Below, piece by piece: positions 1 to 8,857 of a stretch of 64,000 bases of DNA; position 1 is the stretch's first letter, and each line of letters begins with the position of its first letter. The notes below the pieces were generated by a model. It did no database searches. It was given only the letters and a program-made list of their open reading frames with translations, and was not told the DNA's origin. The DNA comes from Nocardioides cynanchi (lineage in GTDB: Bacteria > Actinomycetota > Actinomycetes > Propionibacteriales > Nocardioidaceae). The DNA is taken from contig NZ_CP044344.1 of assembly GCF_008761635.1 (NCBI RefSeq), positions 1,550,001 to 1,614,000 on the forward strand. Direction: 5' to 3'. A program made the position numbers and the translations under genes.

Positions 1-89
1 CGCAGCTCCTCGATGATCCTGCCGGCCTCGTCCACGACGCCGCCCGCGATCTTGGTGCCACCCACGTCGATGCCGCAGGCCAGCGTCAT
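1..89 (-). CDS. ROK family glucokinase, N-terminal fragment (runs off the window)
   Basis: Only the first 29 or so codons are present. The reading begins MTLACGIDVGGTKIAGG, the DxGGTK phosphate-binding loop at the start of ROK-family sugar kinases such as actinobacterial glucokinase, which phosphorylate glucose with ATP or polyphosphate in the cytoplasm. The ATG at 89 shares its bases with the TGA of the gene before it (ATGA overlap at 86-89), so the two are translationally coupled. The rest of the protein lies outside the window, so substrate cannot be judged. ROK transcriptional repressors carry an N-terminal helix-turn-helix before this loop; none is present here, which favours a kinase. 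Confidence 0.85.
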   Translation of the reverse strand, partial: MTLACGIDVGGTKIAGGVVDEAGRIIEEL

Positions 90-496
90 CGGTCGTCCTC
101 CGGCCAGTCGCCGTCGTCGTCCTGGTCGAGGTCGATCCGCTCGACACCGCCGTCCCGCGCCGGGGGCTGGGTGGCCATCATCCCCGACACCGCCAGCATC
201 AGCGACGAGGCGGCGCCGGCCAGATGGGCGCGCACCTCGGGGCTGGTCTGGCGGATCGCGTTCACCGTGCGGCAGACCGGGCACCACGTGCACGACGCGT
301 CGCCGGTCCCCAGGTGGTCGTGCAGGTCGTCGCCCAGGTTGTCGCCCAGCTGCTCGGTCAGGGTCGAGAGGCCGTCGCCGTGCTCCCGGGCCCAGCCGGC
401 CACCGCGCCGAACAGCTTGGCCGCCTCCTCGGCGACGCTGCCCACGGGGTCGGACGGCGCGCCGGACGCGGGGCCTGGCCCCTCGCTCTGGCTCAC
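86..496 (-). CDS. Small acidic protein with Cys motif (DUF5304-like)
   Basis: 136 residues, GTG start at 496 chosen because AGGAGG lies five bases upstream and the start overlaps the stop of the ArsA-like gene by four bases (GTGA). The middle holds CTWCPVC (Cys 69, 72, 75), followed by a helical stretch and a very acidic C-terminus. The layout matches the actinobacterial DUF5304-type proteins found next to the ArsA/SRPBCC/FadD block. No function is known to me; the Cys cluster could bind a metal, which is inference. It is sandwiched by four-base overlaps on both sides, so it is almost certainly made together with the ATPase and the ROK kinase. Confidence 0.75.
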   Translation of the reverse strand: MSQSEGPGPASGAPSDPVGSVAEEAAKLFGAVAGWAREHGDGLSTLTEQLGDNLGDDLHDHLGTGDASCTWCPVCRTVNAIRQTSPEVRAHLAGAASSLMLAVSGMMATQPPARDGGVERIDLDQDDDGDWPEDDR

Positions 497-1686
497 GCTT
501 CCTCCTGGGCTGCTCGCTGGTCGGTTCGGGCGGCGAACCTGACCCGCAGCTCGCCGTCCTCCACGCGGGCTCCGGCGACACGGTGCCGGGCGAGCCCGGC
601 GGGCAGGGTCAGGAGACGACGATACGGGGCCACGGTCACCACCAGGTCGTCGCCGTCCCTCGCGAGATCGACGTCTCCGCGGACCACGAAGGGCAGCCGC
701 AGGTGCAGCACGGCACCACCCGTCGTCCGGGTGATCCGGAGGGGCTCCCGCGCCGGGGGTACGACGAGCGGGTCGCCATCGCCGTACAGGTGGGACGCGA
801 GCTCCCCGAGCGCCTCGAGCCCCACCGGCTCGGACGGGCGGTACTCCGACCGCCACACCCGGAGCCCGGCGAAGGAGTCCTCGACCTGGGCCAGGACGTC
901 GTCCTGCGCGGCGACCCACCGGGCCCGCCACGGGTCCGCGTCGCCGGAGGGGAAGACCCGGTTGGCCACCACTCCGTCCACCCGGTAGCCGAACAGCGAC
1001 AGGGTGGTGTAGCTGCGCCGGGCCTCGGCCAGCACCACCTGCTCCGGGGTCAGCACGAGCCGCACGCTCGCCTCCGGTCCGGTGAGCAGGGCTCGCACCT
1101 CGTCGAGCTCCGCGTGCAGCCGCTCGACCGCACCGAACACCCCGTCGTCGGGCATCGGCACACCGACCGCCCGGGACAGGACCGGGCGCAGGGCACGGAC
1201 CATGCGCCGTTCGACCGGGAAGACCCGCGTCATGTACCAGCCGAGGGCCTCGGGGAGGGCGAGCAGGCGGAGCGTCTCGGCGGTCGGGGCGCAGTCGACC
1301 ACGACGAAGTCCCACTCGTCGCTGAGCGCGTGCAGTCGCAGCTCCAGCAGCGCCAGGACCTCCTCGGCGCCGGGCAGGACGGTCAGCTCCTCGGCCGCGA
1401 CCGGGTCGACACCGGCGATCTCGAGCACGCTGAGCAGGTAGCGCTGGATCTCGGCCCACGACTGCTCGAACCGCAGCTGGGCGTCGACCTGGTGCACGAA
1501 GAGCCGGGGCGCCACCGGGACCGGTTCGGCACCCACCGTGGTCCCGAACGCGTCGGCCAGCGAGTGGGCGGCGTCGGTGGACAGGACCAGCGTCCGTAGC
1601 CCGGACCGGGCGGCCAGGGTGGCCGTGGCCGCGGCCACCGTCGACTTGCCGACGCCGCCCTTACCGGTGAACAGGAGGATCCGCAC
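493..1686 (-). CDS. ArsA/Get3-family P-loop ATPase
   Basis: 397 residues. The protein opens with a deviant Walker A GKGGVGKS at residues 8-15 and has STDAAHSL at 36-43, the switch I region of ArsA/Get3 ATPases, plus VVDCAPTAETLR (switch II type). Family members couple ATP hydrolysis to anion efflux (ArsA) or to tail-anchored protein handling (Get3). No ArsB pump, ArsR regulator or arsenate reductase is nearby, so arsenic resistance is unlikely. The C-terminal 80 residues look like a beta-rich ArsA_HSP20-type domain (LRITRTTGGAVLHLRLPF). It lies between the SRPBCC gene (15 bases upstream) and the Cys-motif gene (overlapping), forming one operon. Confidence 0.88.
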   Translation of the reverse strand: MRILLFTGKGGVGKSTVAAATATLAARSGLRTLVLSTDAAHSLADAFGTTVGAEPVPVAPRLFVHQVDAQLRFEQSWAEIQRYLLSVLEIAGVDPVAAEELTVLPGAEEVLALLELRLHALSDEWDFVVVDCAPTAETLRLLALPEALGWYMTRVFPVERRMVRALRPVLSRAVGVPMPDDGVFGAVERLHAELDEVRALLTGPEASVRLVLTPEQVVLAEARRSYTTLSLFGYRVDGVVANRVFPSGDADPWRARWVAAQDDVLAQVEDSFAGLRVWRSEYRPSEPVGLEALGELASHLYGDGDPLVVPPAREPLRITRTTGGAVLHLRLPFVVRGDVDLARDGDDLVVTVAPYRRLLTLPAGLARHRVAGARVEDGELRVRFAARTDQRAAQEEA

Positions 1687-1701
1687 GGAGTCGGGACGCC
1701 G

Positions 1702-2142
1702 TCAGCCGAGCGACTCGACGCGCTTCTTCAGACCCTTGAGAGCGGCGTCGATCAGGATCTTCTCGCCCTTGCGCTTGAGCATCCCGATCAGCGGGATCGC
1801 GACGTCCAGGGCGAGCCGGTAGGTCACCTCGGTCGAGCCGTCGCCGCGGTCCTCCAGGATGTAGGCGCCGTCGAGGGCCTTGAGCATCTTGCCCTCGTGG
1901 AGGACCCAGGTGACCTGCTCACTGCCGGTCCAGACGTAGGCGAGGGTGTACTCGTCCTTGATCGGGGAGACGTCCAGCTTGAAGAAGACCTTTTCGGCAC
2001 GGCCGTCGGGGAGCTCGGCGACCACCTCGGCGGTCCGCACCCCGGTGGCCCAGTGGGGGTAGGAGTCGAAGTCGGCGATCACGTCCATGATCTCGCCCGG
2101 CGAGGCCTCGATGGTGATCGACGAGGTGGTCTGTTCTGCCAT
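1702..2142 (-). CDS. SRPBCC family (polyketide cyclase/START-like) protein
   Basis: 146 residues. The ATG at 2142 is preceded by AAGGGA at a normal distance; the longer open frame upstream has no such site. The sequence follows the helix-grip fold of the SRPBCC superfamily: an N-terminal strand with ITIEASPGEIMDVIADFDSYPHW, a central antiparallel sheet, and a long C-terminal helix ending in KGLKKRVESLG. These proteins bind hydrophobic ligands in a cavity. It heads the operon reading into the ArsA-like ATPase and stands back-to-back with the acyl-CoA synthetase gene at 2294, a grouping I know from other actinobacteria, which suggests a lipid-linked role. The ligand is unknown. Confidence 0.85.
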   Translation of the reverse strand: MAEQTTSSITIEASPGEIMDVIADFDSYPHWATGVRTAEVVAELPDGRAEKVFFKLDVSPIKDEYTLAYVWTGSEQVTWVLHEGKMLKALDGAYILEDRGDGSTEVTYRLALDVAIPLIGMLKRKGEKILIDAALKGLKKRVESLG

Positions 2143-2293
2143 CGTGGTCCCTTCGGGCTCGAACGTCTCTCGGGCGGAGCGGGTCACCGTCCCGAGCCCG
2201 GTGAGCCTATCGGATCGGGCCGGGACCGACCGGCGGTAACCTCCCCCCGAGAGTTCCCAGTGAAGACCGGCCGACACCGCCAGAGGAGGCCCC

Positions 2294-4081
2294 GTGCGCG
2301 AGTACTCCGCGCCGCTGAACGTCGAGATCGCCGCCACGGGCAACCTGACCGACGACGTGGTGGCCAACGCGGCCGCCGCACCCGACGCGGTGGTCTTCTC
2401 CCGTCGGGTCGGCGAGGGGTGGGAGGACGTCACGGCCGCGGGGTTCCTCGACGAGGTCCGTGCGGTCGCGAAGGGGTTCGTGGCCGCCGGGATCGAGCCG
2501 GGTGACCGGATCGCCCTGATCTCCAAGACCCGCTACGAGTGGACCCTGGTCGACTACGCGATCTGGTTCGCCGGCGCGGTCACGGTGCCGGTCTACGAGA
2601 CGTCGTCCGCCGACCAGATCGAGTGGATCCTCGCCGACTCGGGAGCCCGGGCCGTGGTGGCCGAGGGGCACGGGCACACCGCCCGGATCGCCGAGCGACG
2701 CTCCGCCCTGACCGAGCTCAACCACGTGTGGTCGCTGGAGGACAACGCGATCGGCCTGCTCGTCCGGCTCGGCGAGGACATCACCGACGACCTGCTCGAA
2801 CGCCGGCGCTGCGCCGCCACCCCGCTCGACCTGGCCACGCTGATCTACACCTCCGGCACGACCGGGCGCCCCAAGGGCTGCCTGCTCACCCACGGCAACT
2901 TCATGTTCGAGGTGGGCGTGGCCGTGCCGGAGCTCCACCAGCTCTTCGAGGCGGAGGACGCCTCGACCCTGCTGTTCCTCCCCCTGGCCCACGTCTTCGC
3001 CCGGATCATCCAGGTCGGCGCCGTACGCGCCCGGGTCCGGCTGGGCCACAGCGCCGACATCAAGAACCTGCTGCCCGACCTCGCCCAGTTCCAGCCGACG
3101 TTCGTGCTGGCCGTGCCACGGGTGTTCGAGAAGATCTTCAACACGGCCTCGCAACGCGCTACTGCCGAGGGCCGGGGCGGCATCTTCGACCGGGCCGCGG
3201 AGACCGCGATCGCCTACTCGCGGGCGCTCGACCGCGGCAAGGTGCCGCTGCCCGTGCGCGCGCGCCACGCCCTCTTCTCCCGGCTGGTCTACGCGCGGCT
3301 GCGCGGTGCGCTGGGCGGGGGCTGCGTCTACGCCGTCTCCGGCGGGGCGCCGCTGGGCGACCGCCTGGGGCACTTCTACCGTGGCATCGGCCTGTCGGTG
3401 CTCGAGGGCTACGGGCTGACCGAGACCACGGCCGCGCTGACGGTCAACCGCCCGGACGCCCTCAAGGTGGGCACGGTAGGCCAGCCCCTGCCGGGCACCG
3501 AGGTGCGGGTCGCCGACGACGGCGAGCTGCTCTTCCGCGGCGGGCAGGTCTTCGCCGGCTACTGGGCCAACGAGCCCGCGACTACCGAGGTCCTCGAGCG
3601 CGACGGCTGGTTCCACACCGGTGACATCGGGGAGATCGACGAGGAGGGGTTCGTCCGGATCACCGGCCGGAAGAAGGAGATCCTGGTGACCGCCGGCGGC
3701 AAGAACGTCGCACCGTCCGCGCTGGAGGACCGGATCCGGTCGCATGCCCTCGTCAGCCAGTGCCTGGTCGTCGGGGACGGCCAGCCCTTCATCGCGGCGC
3801 TGGTGACGATCGACCCCGACGTCTTCCCCGACTGGGCCGCTACGCACGGCAAGACCGGCGACCTGTCCTCCCTCGTCGACGACGCCGACCTGCGAGCCGC
3901 CGTGCAGGCGGCGATCGACGACGCCAATGCCGCGGTGTCGCGGGCCGAGTCCATTCGCAAGTTCGTGATCCTCCCGGACGACTGGACAGAGGAGGGCGGG
4001 CAGCTGACACCGAGCCTGAAGCTCAAGCGCAACGTCGTGGTCCGCGAGCGCAAGGACGACATCGCCGCCCTGTTCGGCTGA
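2294..4081 (+). CDS. Long-chain acyl-CoA synthetase (AMP-forming)
   Basis: 595 residues, full length for the FadD family. GTG start at 2294 with GAGGAGG four bases upstream. The adenylation motifs are all intact: YTSGTTGRPKG at about 185-195, YGLTET, a TGD core followed by the GRKKE hinge, and the C-terminal domain with the PSLKLKR lysine region. The enzyme activates long-chain fatty acids with ATP and CoA at the cytoplasmic membrane face. It is transcribed away from the SRPBCC/ArsA operon, and the 151-base gap holds both promoters. This is one of three AMP-binding proteins in the window; unlike the one at 33986 it keeps every catalytic motif. Confidence 0.93.
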   Translation: MREYSAPLNVEIAATGNLTDDVVANAAAAPDAVVFSRRVGEGWEDVTAAGFLDEVRAVAKGFVAAGIEPGDRIALISKTRYEWTLVDYAIWFAGAVTVPVYETSSADQIEWILADSGARAVVAEGHGHTARIAERRSALTELNHVWSLEDNAIGLLVRLGEDITDDLLERRRCAATPLDLATLIYTSGTTGRPKGCLLTHGNFMFEVGVAVPELHQLFEAEDASTLLFLPLAHVFARIIQVGAVRARVRLGHSADIKNLLPDLAQFQPTFVLAVPRVFEKIFNTASQRATAEGRGGIFDRAAETAIAYSRALDRGKVPLPVRARHALFSRLVYARLRGALGGGCVYAVSGGAPLGDRLGHFYRGIGLSVLEGYGLTETTAALTVNRPDALKVGTVGQPLPGTEVRVADDGELLFRGGQVFAGYWANEPATTEVLERDGWFHTGDIGEIDEEGFVRITGRKKEILVTAGGKNVAPSALEDRIRSHALVSQCLVVGDGQPFIAALVTIDPDVFPDWAATHGKTGDLSSLVDDADLRAAVQAAIDDANAAVSRAESIRKFVILPDDWTEEGGQLTPSLKLKRNVVVRERKDDIAALFG

Positions 4082-4338
4082 CGTCGCCTGCTCGTCCGCA
4101 CGGGTCGCGCCGAGCCCTGCCCGTCCGTCGTACGCCGGCAGACGAGGACACCGCGCCATCGTGACGTCGGGGGCCCGCTTTCTTTGCCATTCCGCTCCGC
4201 CACGCCGATGAACACCCATAACATCTGTCTCGCGTGTTTCGGGACGTCGGCGCACCTCGGCTGGACGCTCTCGACTCGCCCCAACTGCCGGTCCGGCCTC
4301 GCCGGGGTGGCAGGTGTCCCAGCGAAAGGTACGCCCGA

Positions 4339-5127
4339 ATGGACCGCCGCAGACTGCTGCTGATCCTCGCCGTGTTCGTCGCCGTGATCGGAACGGCCCT
4401 CGTCTTCCTCTACGTCCGCGGCGCGGACAGCCGCGCGAAGTCGAGCGTGTCGAACATCCAGGTGCTCGAGGCGACGTCCAACGTCGCCGCCGGCGAGAAG
4501 TACGACGACGCGCTGGCTGCCGGCAAGATCTCCCTGCAGCCCGTGCCCAAGGACTTCGCAGTCGCCAACACGGGCTACCAGACCAGCGTGGACACGCTGA
4601 AGGGCAAGATCGCCTCGGTCCCGATCTTCGCCGGTCAGGTCATCGTCGCCAGCCAGTTCGGCGACACGGTCGTGGCCACGTCGAGCTCCCTGGCCATCCC
4701 GCCGGGCATGATCGCGATCTCGGTGAACCTCACCGACCCCGACCGCGTGGCCGGCAACATCCAGAACGGCCAGAACGTCGCGATCTTCGTGACCGGGCAG
4801 CTGCTGGCCAAGGCGAACTCCGGCACCAGCAGCTCCACGACCAGCACCGACATCCAGGCCACCCGCCTGCTGCTGCCCAAGGTGACGGTGCTCAACGTCG
4901 GCTCGCCCCAACCGCCGACCACGACGACGAGCACGGACTCGAACGGTACGCAGACGACCGAGCAACTTCCACGTACGCTGCTGACCATCGCCGTTACGCA
5001 GAAGGACGCTCAGAAGGTGATCGTTGCCTCCAAGGCCCTCGATCTCACCTTCGGGCTGCTGACCCCGCAGAGCAACGTCAAGCCGGGCCCCGGCACCTCG
5101 ACCCTCATCTCTTCTCTCTTCAAGTGA
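4339..5127 (+). CDS. cpaB: Tad pilus assembly protein CpaB/RcpC
   Basis: 262 residues from ATG 4339 (AAAGGT upstream). One N-terminal membrane segment (RRRLLLILAVFVAVIGTALVFLYV) is followed by a SAF-like domain with NVAAGEKYDDA and IPIFAGQVIV-type strands, then the conserved AIPPGMIAISVNL region of CpaB, and a Thr/Ser-rich insert. CpaB/RcpC sits in the envelope and is needed for assembling Flp pili in Tad systems. It is the first gene of the Tad block and is followed after six bases by cpaE. The 257 bases before it hold no other gene that I can support. Confidence 0.9.
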   Translation: MDRRRLLLILAVFVAVIGTALVFLYVRGADSRAKSSVSNIQVLEATSNVAAGEKYDDALAAGKISLQPVPKDFAVANTGYQTSVDTLKGKIASVPIFAGQVIVASQFGDTVVATSSSLAIPPGMIAISVNLTDPDRVAGNIQNGQNVAIFVTGQLLAKANSGTSSSTTSTDIQATRLLLPKVTVLNVGSPQPPTTTTSTDSNGTQTTEQLPRTLLTIAVTQKDAQKVIVASKALDLTFGLLTPQSNVKPGPGTSTLISSLFK

Positions 5128-5133
5128 GCCGAC

Positions 5134-6321
5134 ATGCCAGTCATCGTCGATCCTGACAGCACCACAGCCCGCAGGCTGCTGGGCGCCCTTCCGCCCGGTT
5201 GCCAGTCGGTGGACACCACCGAACGGCTGCTGCCGTGGCTGGCCCAGCACCCCGAGGAGTACGTCGTGGTGCTGGGGCCGAACATCGCGTTCGGCGACGG
5301 GGTGACGGTGTGCGAGAGCCTGCGCACCTCACGTCCGGCGACCAGCGTCGTGTTCGTCCGGCCCGCCCTCGACACCGCGGTGCTGGCTCGGGCGATGCAG
5401 GCCGGCGCCCGTGAGGTCGTGGCGATGGATGACCTGCACCTGGTCGCGGGTGCGGTCAACCGGGCCCACCAGTTCTCGCAGGCCCTCCGGGGCCCGGAGG
5501 CGTCGCGCCACAACGGCACCGTGATCTCGATCTTCTCCCCCAAGGGCGGGGTCGGGAAGACCACCGTCGCGGTGAACCTGGCGCTCGCGCTCACCGACAA
5601 GGGCGCCCGGCAGGTGTGCCTGGTCGACTTCGACCTCGCGTTCGGCGACGTCGCGATCACCCTGCAGCTGTTCCCCTCGCACACCATCGAGCACGCGATC
5701 GGCTCGGAGAACGACCTGGACGCGCCGATGCTGAACTCCCTCCTCACCCGCTACCAGGACAACCTCAAGGTGCTCGCCGCGCCGAGCCACCCGGACGTCC
5801 GTGAGCGGATCGCTCCGCTGCTGATCTCGAAGGTCCTGCGGACCCTGCGCACGATGTACGACTACGTCGTGGTCGACACGGCGCCGGCGTTCGACGAGCA
5901 GACCCTGACCGCCCTCGACGAGACCGACGAGTGCATCATCGTGGCCACGCTCGACGTCCCGACCCTGAAGAACGTCAAGGTCGCCCTCGACACCCTCGAG
6001 ATGCTCAACATCGGTCGTGGGCACCGCCACCTGCTGCTCAACCGCGCCGACGACGCGGTCGGCATCGGGGCCGAGAAGGTCGAGACCATCCTCGGGATGC
6101 ACGTTGCCTCCCAGATCACCACGTCGATCGACATCGCCGCGGCGACCAACGCGGGCACCCCGATCATCGCGGCCAGCCCGAACCACCCGTCCAGCGCCGC
6201 CTTCCGCAACCTGTCGGCGATGCTGAGCGGCGACCCACAGAACGCACCGGGAACCGACTCCGGGCGGCATTCCGACACCGAGAACGACCGCTTCTCGAAA
6301 CTCTTCCGGATCAAGAGGTGA
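5134..6321 (+). CDS. cpaE: CpaE/TadZ-type pilus localization ATPase
   Basis: 395 residues. Residues 1-120 form a receiver-like atypical domain (strand-helix pattern, no clear phosphorylatable Asp triad), as in TadZ/CpaE. Residues 130 onward are a MinD/ParA ATPase with KGGVGKTT at 137-144, DFDLAFGDV and the VVDTAP Walker B-like motif. TadZ proteins place the Tad secretion machine at a pole or patch. The gene starts six bases after cpaB and ends five bases before the cpaF start, in line with one transcript. The last 30 residues are hydrophilic and poorly conserved. Confidence 0.9.
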   Translation: MPVIVDPDSTTARRLLGALPPGCQSVDTTERLLPWLAQHPEEYVVVLGPNIAFGDGVTVCESLRTSRPATSVVFVRPALDTAVLARAMQAGAREVVAMDDLHLVAGAVNRAHQFSQALRGPEASRHNGTVISIFSPKGGVGKTTVAVNLALALTDKGARQVCLVDFDLAFGDVAITLQLFPSHTIEHAIGSENDLDAPMLNSLLTRYQDNLKVLAAPSHPDVRERIAPLLISKVLRTLRTMYDYVVVDTAPAFDEQTLTALDETDECIIVATLDVPTLKNVKVALDTLEMLNIGRGHRHLLLNRADDAVGIGAEKVETILGMHVASQITTSIDIAAATNAGTPIIAASPNHPSSAAFRNLSAMLSGDPQNAPGTDSGRHSDTENDRFSKLFRIKR

Positions 6322-6325
6322 CATC

Positions 6326-7828
6326 GTGAGCAGTCTCGCCGAACGGTTGGCCGCGGCCCGCAAGCAGACCGAGAGCGGCGGCGCCCCGCCGCCTCCGCCG
6401 CAGCCGGGTGGCACCGACGGCCCCGAGACCGACGCACCGCCTCCCCCGCCGCGCGACGTCTCCGGCGCCGGTGAGGACGGTGGCGTGCGCGCCCGCAACG
6501 CCCCGCCGAGCACGACGGCCCTGAGGGTCGGGCGCCGCGGCAACGCCGAGACCGAGCGGCTCGAGGAGCTCAAGCACGAGGTGCACAGCGAGCTGCTCAA
6601 GGAGCTCGGCCCGCAGCTGTACGACGCCAACATGGACCAGGCCGAGCTCGACAAGCGCGTCCGCTCGGTGCTCGGCACGCTGATGAGCTCGCAGGAGCGG
6701 CCGATCAGCAACGCCGACCGCAACCGGCTCACCCAGGAGATCAGCGACGACATCCTCGGCTACGGCCCGATCGAGCCGTTCCTGCGCGACGTCGACGTCT
6801 CCGAGGTCATGGTCAACGGCCCGGACTCGATCTACCTCGAGCGCGACGGCAAGCTGGTCAAGGCCAACGCGCACTTCACCGACGAGGCCCACGTCCGCCG
6901 GACCATCGACAAGATCGTGTCCCGGATCGGCCGGCGCGTGGACGAGTCGAGCCCGATGGTCGACGCCCGCCTGCCTGACGGCAGCCGTGTCAACGCGATC
7001 ATCCCGCCGCTGGCGGTGGACGGTTCGTCCCTCACCATCCGGAAGTTCGCCGCCGACCCGCTGACCTCGGACGACCTGATCGCCTTCGGCACGCTCAGCG
7101 AGCGCTCCGTGGCCTTCCTCGAGGCGTGCGTCCGCGGCCGGCTCAACATCATCGTGTCCGGGAGCACCGGCGCCGGGAAGACCACGACCCTGAACGTGCT
7201 CTCCTCCTTCATCCCCGAGGACGAGCGCATCGTCACCATCGAGGACGCCGCCGAGCTCCAGCTCAAGCAGGACCACGTGGTCCGGCTCGAGTCGCGCCCG
7301 GCCAACATCGAGGGCCGTGGTGCCGTCGACATCCGCGACCTGGTCAAGAACAGCCTGCGTATGCGTCCCGACCGCATCGTCGTCGGTGAGGTTCGTGACG
7401 CCTCCGCCCTCGACATGCTCCAGGCGATGAACACCGGTCACGACGGCTCGATCTGTACCGTCCACTCCAACGGCCCCCGTGACACGCTCGCGCGTCTGGA
7501 GACCCTGGTGCTGATGGCGGGCATGGACCTGCCGGTGAAGGCGATCCGCGAGCAGGTGGCCTCCGCGGTCGACCTGATCGTGCACCAGACCCGCTTCAAG
7601 GACGGCTCGCGCCGGATCACCAGCCTGACCGAGGTGGAGCGGATGGAGGGCGACATCATCACCCTCCAGGACATCTTCGTCTACGACCACTCGGCCGGCT
7701 TCAACGACGAGGGCAAGGCCCAGGGCTACCTCCGCTCCACCGGTCTCCGGCCGAAGTTCCTGGAGAAGATGGAGTACGCCAACGTGTTCGTCGACCCGAT
7801 GATCTTCGCGATGGACGGCGCGCGGTGA
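6326..7828 (+). CDS. cpaF: Tad pilus secretion ATPase CpaF/TadA
   Basis: 500 residues from a GTG start. The first 65 residues are a Pro/Gly-rich disordered tail. After that comes the N-terminal CpaF domain (DDILGYGPIEPFL, VMVNGPDSIYLE) and the secretion ATPase core with Walker A GSTGAGKTT at about 279-287, the Asp box TIEDAAELQL, Walker B region RPDRIVVGEVRD and the His box GHDGSICTVHSN. It is the hexameric cytoplasmic motor that powers Flp pilus extension (and perhaps retraction) together with TadB and TadC. Stop and next start overlap (GTGA, 7825-7828). Confidence 0.95.
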   Translation: MSSLAERLAAARKQTESGGAPPPPPQPGGTDGPETDAPPPPPRDVSGAGEDGGVRARNAPPSTTALRVGRRGNAETERLEELKHEVHSELLKELGPQLYDANMDQAELDKRVRSVLGTLMSSQERPISNADRNRLTQEISDDILGYGPIEPFLRDVDVSEVMVNGPDSIYLERDGKLVKANAHFTDEAHVRRTIDKIVSRIGRRVDESSPMVDARLPDGSRVNAIIPPLAVDGSSLTIRKFAADPLTSDDLIAFGTLSERSVAFLEACVRGRLNIIVSGSTGAGKTTTLNVLSSFIPEDERIVTIEDAAELQLKQDHVVRLESRPANIEGRGAVDIRDLVKNSLRMRPDRIVVGEVRDASALDMLQAMNTGHDGSICTVHSNGPRDTLARLETLVLMAGMDLPVKAIREQVASAVDLIVHQTRFKDGSRRITSLTEVERMEGDIITLQDIFVYDHSAGFNDEGKAQGYLRSTGLRPKFLEKMEYANVFVDPMIFAMDGAR

Positions 7829-8856
7829 GTGCTCTGGTGACGCTGCTCCCGCTGGTGACCACCGGCGGGACGTCGTGGATGATGTACGCCGGCATCGGCG
7901 CGGTGGGCCTCGGCCTGCTCGGTCTGCTGGTCCTGATGGTCCCCTTCGAGCGGAAGCTGAGCACCGAGGAGCGGGTCCAGCAGTACGCCGCCCGCGCCGG
8001 CAGCGGCGCCCCTGCGTCGGCGCCGGTGACCGTGACCAGTCGGCCTCAGGAGTCGGCGCTGCAGACCGCCAAGGACGTCGCGGCCACCGCCCTGAGCCAC
8101 AACGTCGGGCTGGAGCAGAAGATCGCCCGGCGCCTCGACGCAGCCGGTAGCCAGATCCGGCCGGCCGAGTGGCTGATGCTGCACGCCGCCGTTTTCATCG
8201 GGGTCTCCGTGCTCGGGCTGATCATCGGCGGCGGCAACCTGATCGTGGGCCTGATCTTCATGGGGATCGGTGCGCTCGGGCCGAGCATGTACCTCCGGCG
8301 GCGGGCCAGGCGGCGCAAGAAGCGGTTCGAGTCGGCTCTGCCCGACACGCTGCAGCTGATGTCGGGCTCGCTGGCCGCCGGCCTCTCGCTGGCCCAGTCA
8401 GTCGACACCATCGTCCGCGAGGCCAACGAGCCGATCGCCTCGGAGTTCAAGCGGGTGCTGGTCGAGACGCGTCTCGGCCTCTCGCTCGAGGACGCCCTCC
8501 AGGGCATCGCCGACCGGTTCCAGAGCGAGGACTTCGACTGGGTCGTGATGGCGATCAACATCCAGCGGCAGGTCGGTGGCAACCTCGCCGAGCTGCTCAA
8601 CACCGTGGCCGGCACCATGCGCGAGCGCGAGTACATCCGCCGCCAGGTGGCGGCTCTGGCCGCGGAGGGCAAGCTGTCGGCCTACGTGCTGGGCGGTCTG
8701 CCTCCGGGCTTCATGCTCTACCTGCTGCTGGCCAACCGCCCGTACGTCATCGTGCTCTTCCAGCGACCGCTGGGGTGGCTGATGATCGGTGCCGGCGTCG
8801 TGATCCTGTCCGTGGGTGTCTTCTGGATGAGCCGCATCGTCAAGGTCGAGGTGTGA
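7825..8856 (+). CDS. tadB: Tad pilus inner-membrane platform protein TadB
   Basis: 343 residues. One hydrophobic segment at the N-terminus, a pair of segments near residues 115-155, a T2SSF domain (LPDTLQLMSGSLAAGLSLAQS, DFDWVVMAINIQRQVGGNLAELL) and a C-terminal pair of membrane helices. TadB works with TadC as the platform that couples the CpaF motor to the growing pilin fibre. The GTG start overlaps the cpaF stop by four bases, so translation is coupled. Confidence 0.92.
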   Translation: MSALVTLLPLVTTGGTSWMMYAGIGAVGLGLLGLLVLMVPFERKLSTEERVQQYAARAGSGAPASAPVTVTSRPQESALQTAKDVAATALSHNVGLEQKIARRLDAAGSQIRPAEWLMLHAAVFIGVSVLGLIIGGGNLIVGLIFMGIGALGPSMYLRRRARRRKKRFESALPDTLQLMSGSLAAGLSLAQSVDTIVREANEPIASEFKRVLVETRLGLSLEDALQGIADRFQSEDFDWVVMAINIQRQVGGNLAELLNTVAGTMREREYIRRQVAALAAEGKLSAYVLGGLPPGFMLYLLLANRPYVIVLFQRPLGWLMIGAGVVILSVGVFWMSRIVKVEV

Positions 8857-8857
8857 C

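Noticed and set aside
13..1599. Long plus-strand frame opposite the ArsA-like gene
   Set aside because: Arg/Pro/Gly/His-rich composition without motifs; it mirrors the real minus-strand genes with clear domains and coupled starts.
493..1686. Arsenite efflux ATPase
   Set aside because: No arsB, arsD, arsR or arsC gene in the neighbourhood and a single ATPase domain; only the ArsA/Get3 family level is supported.
4082..4338. Gene or clear promoter before cpaB
   Set aside because: TAACAT (4219-4224) could be a -10 box but no -35 stands at a proper distance, and no reading frame in the gap has a start signal.
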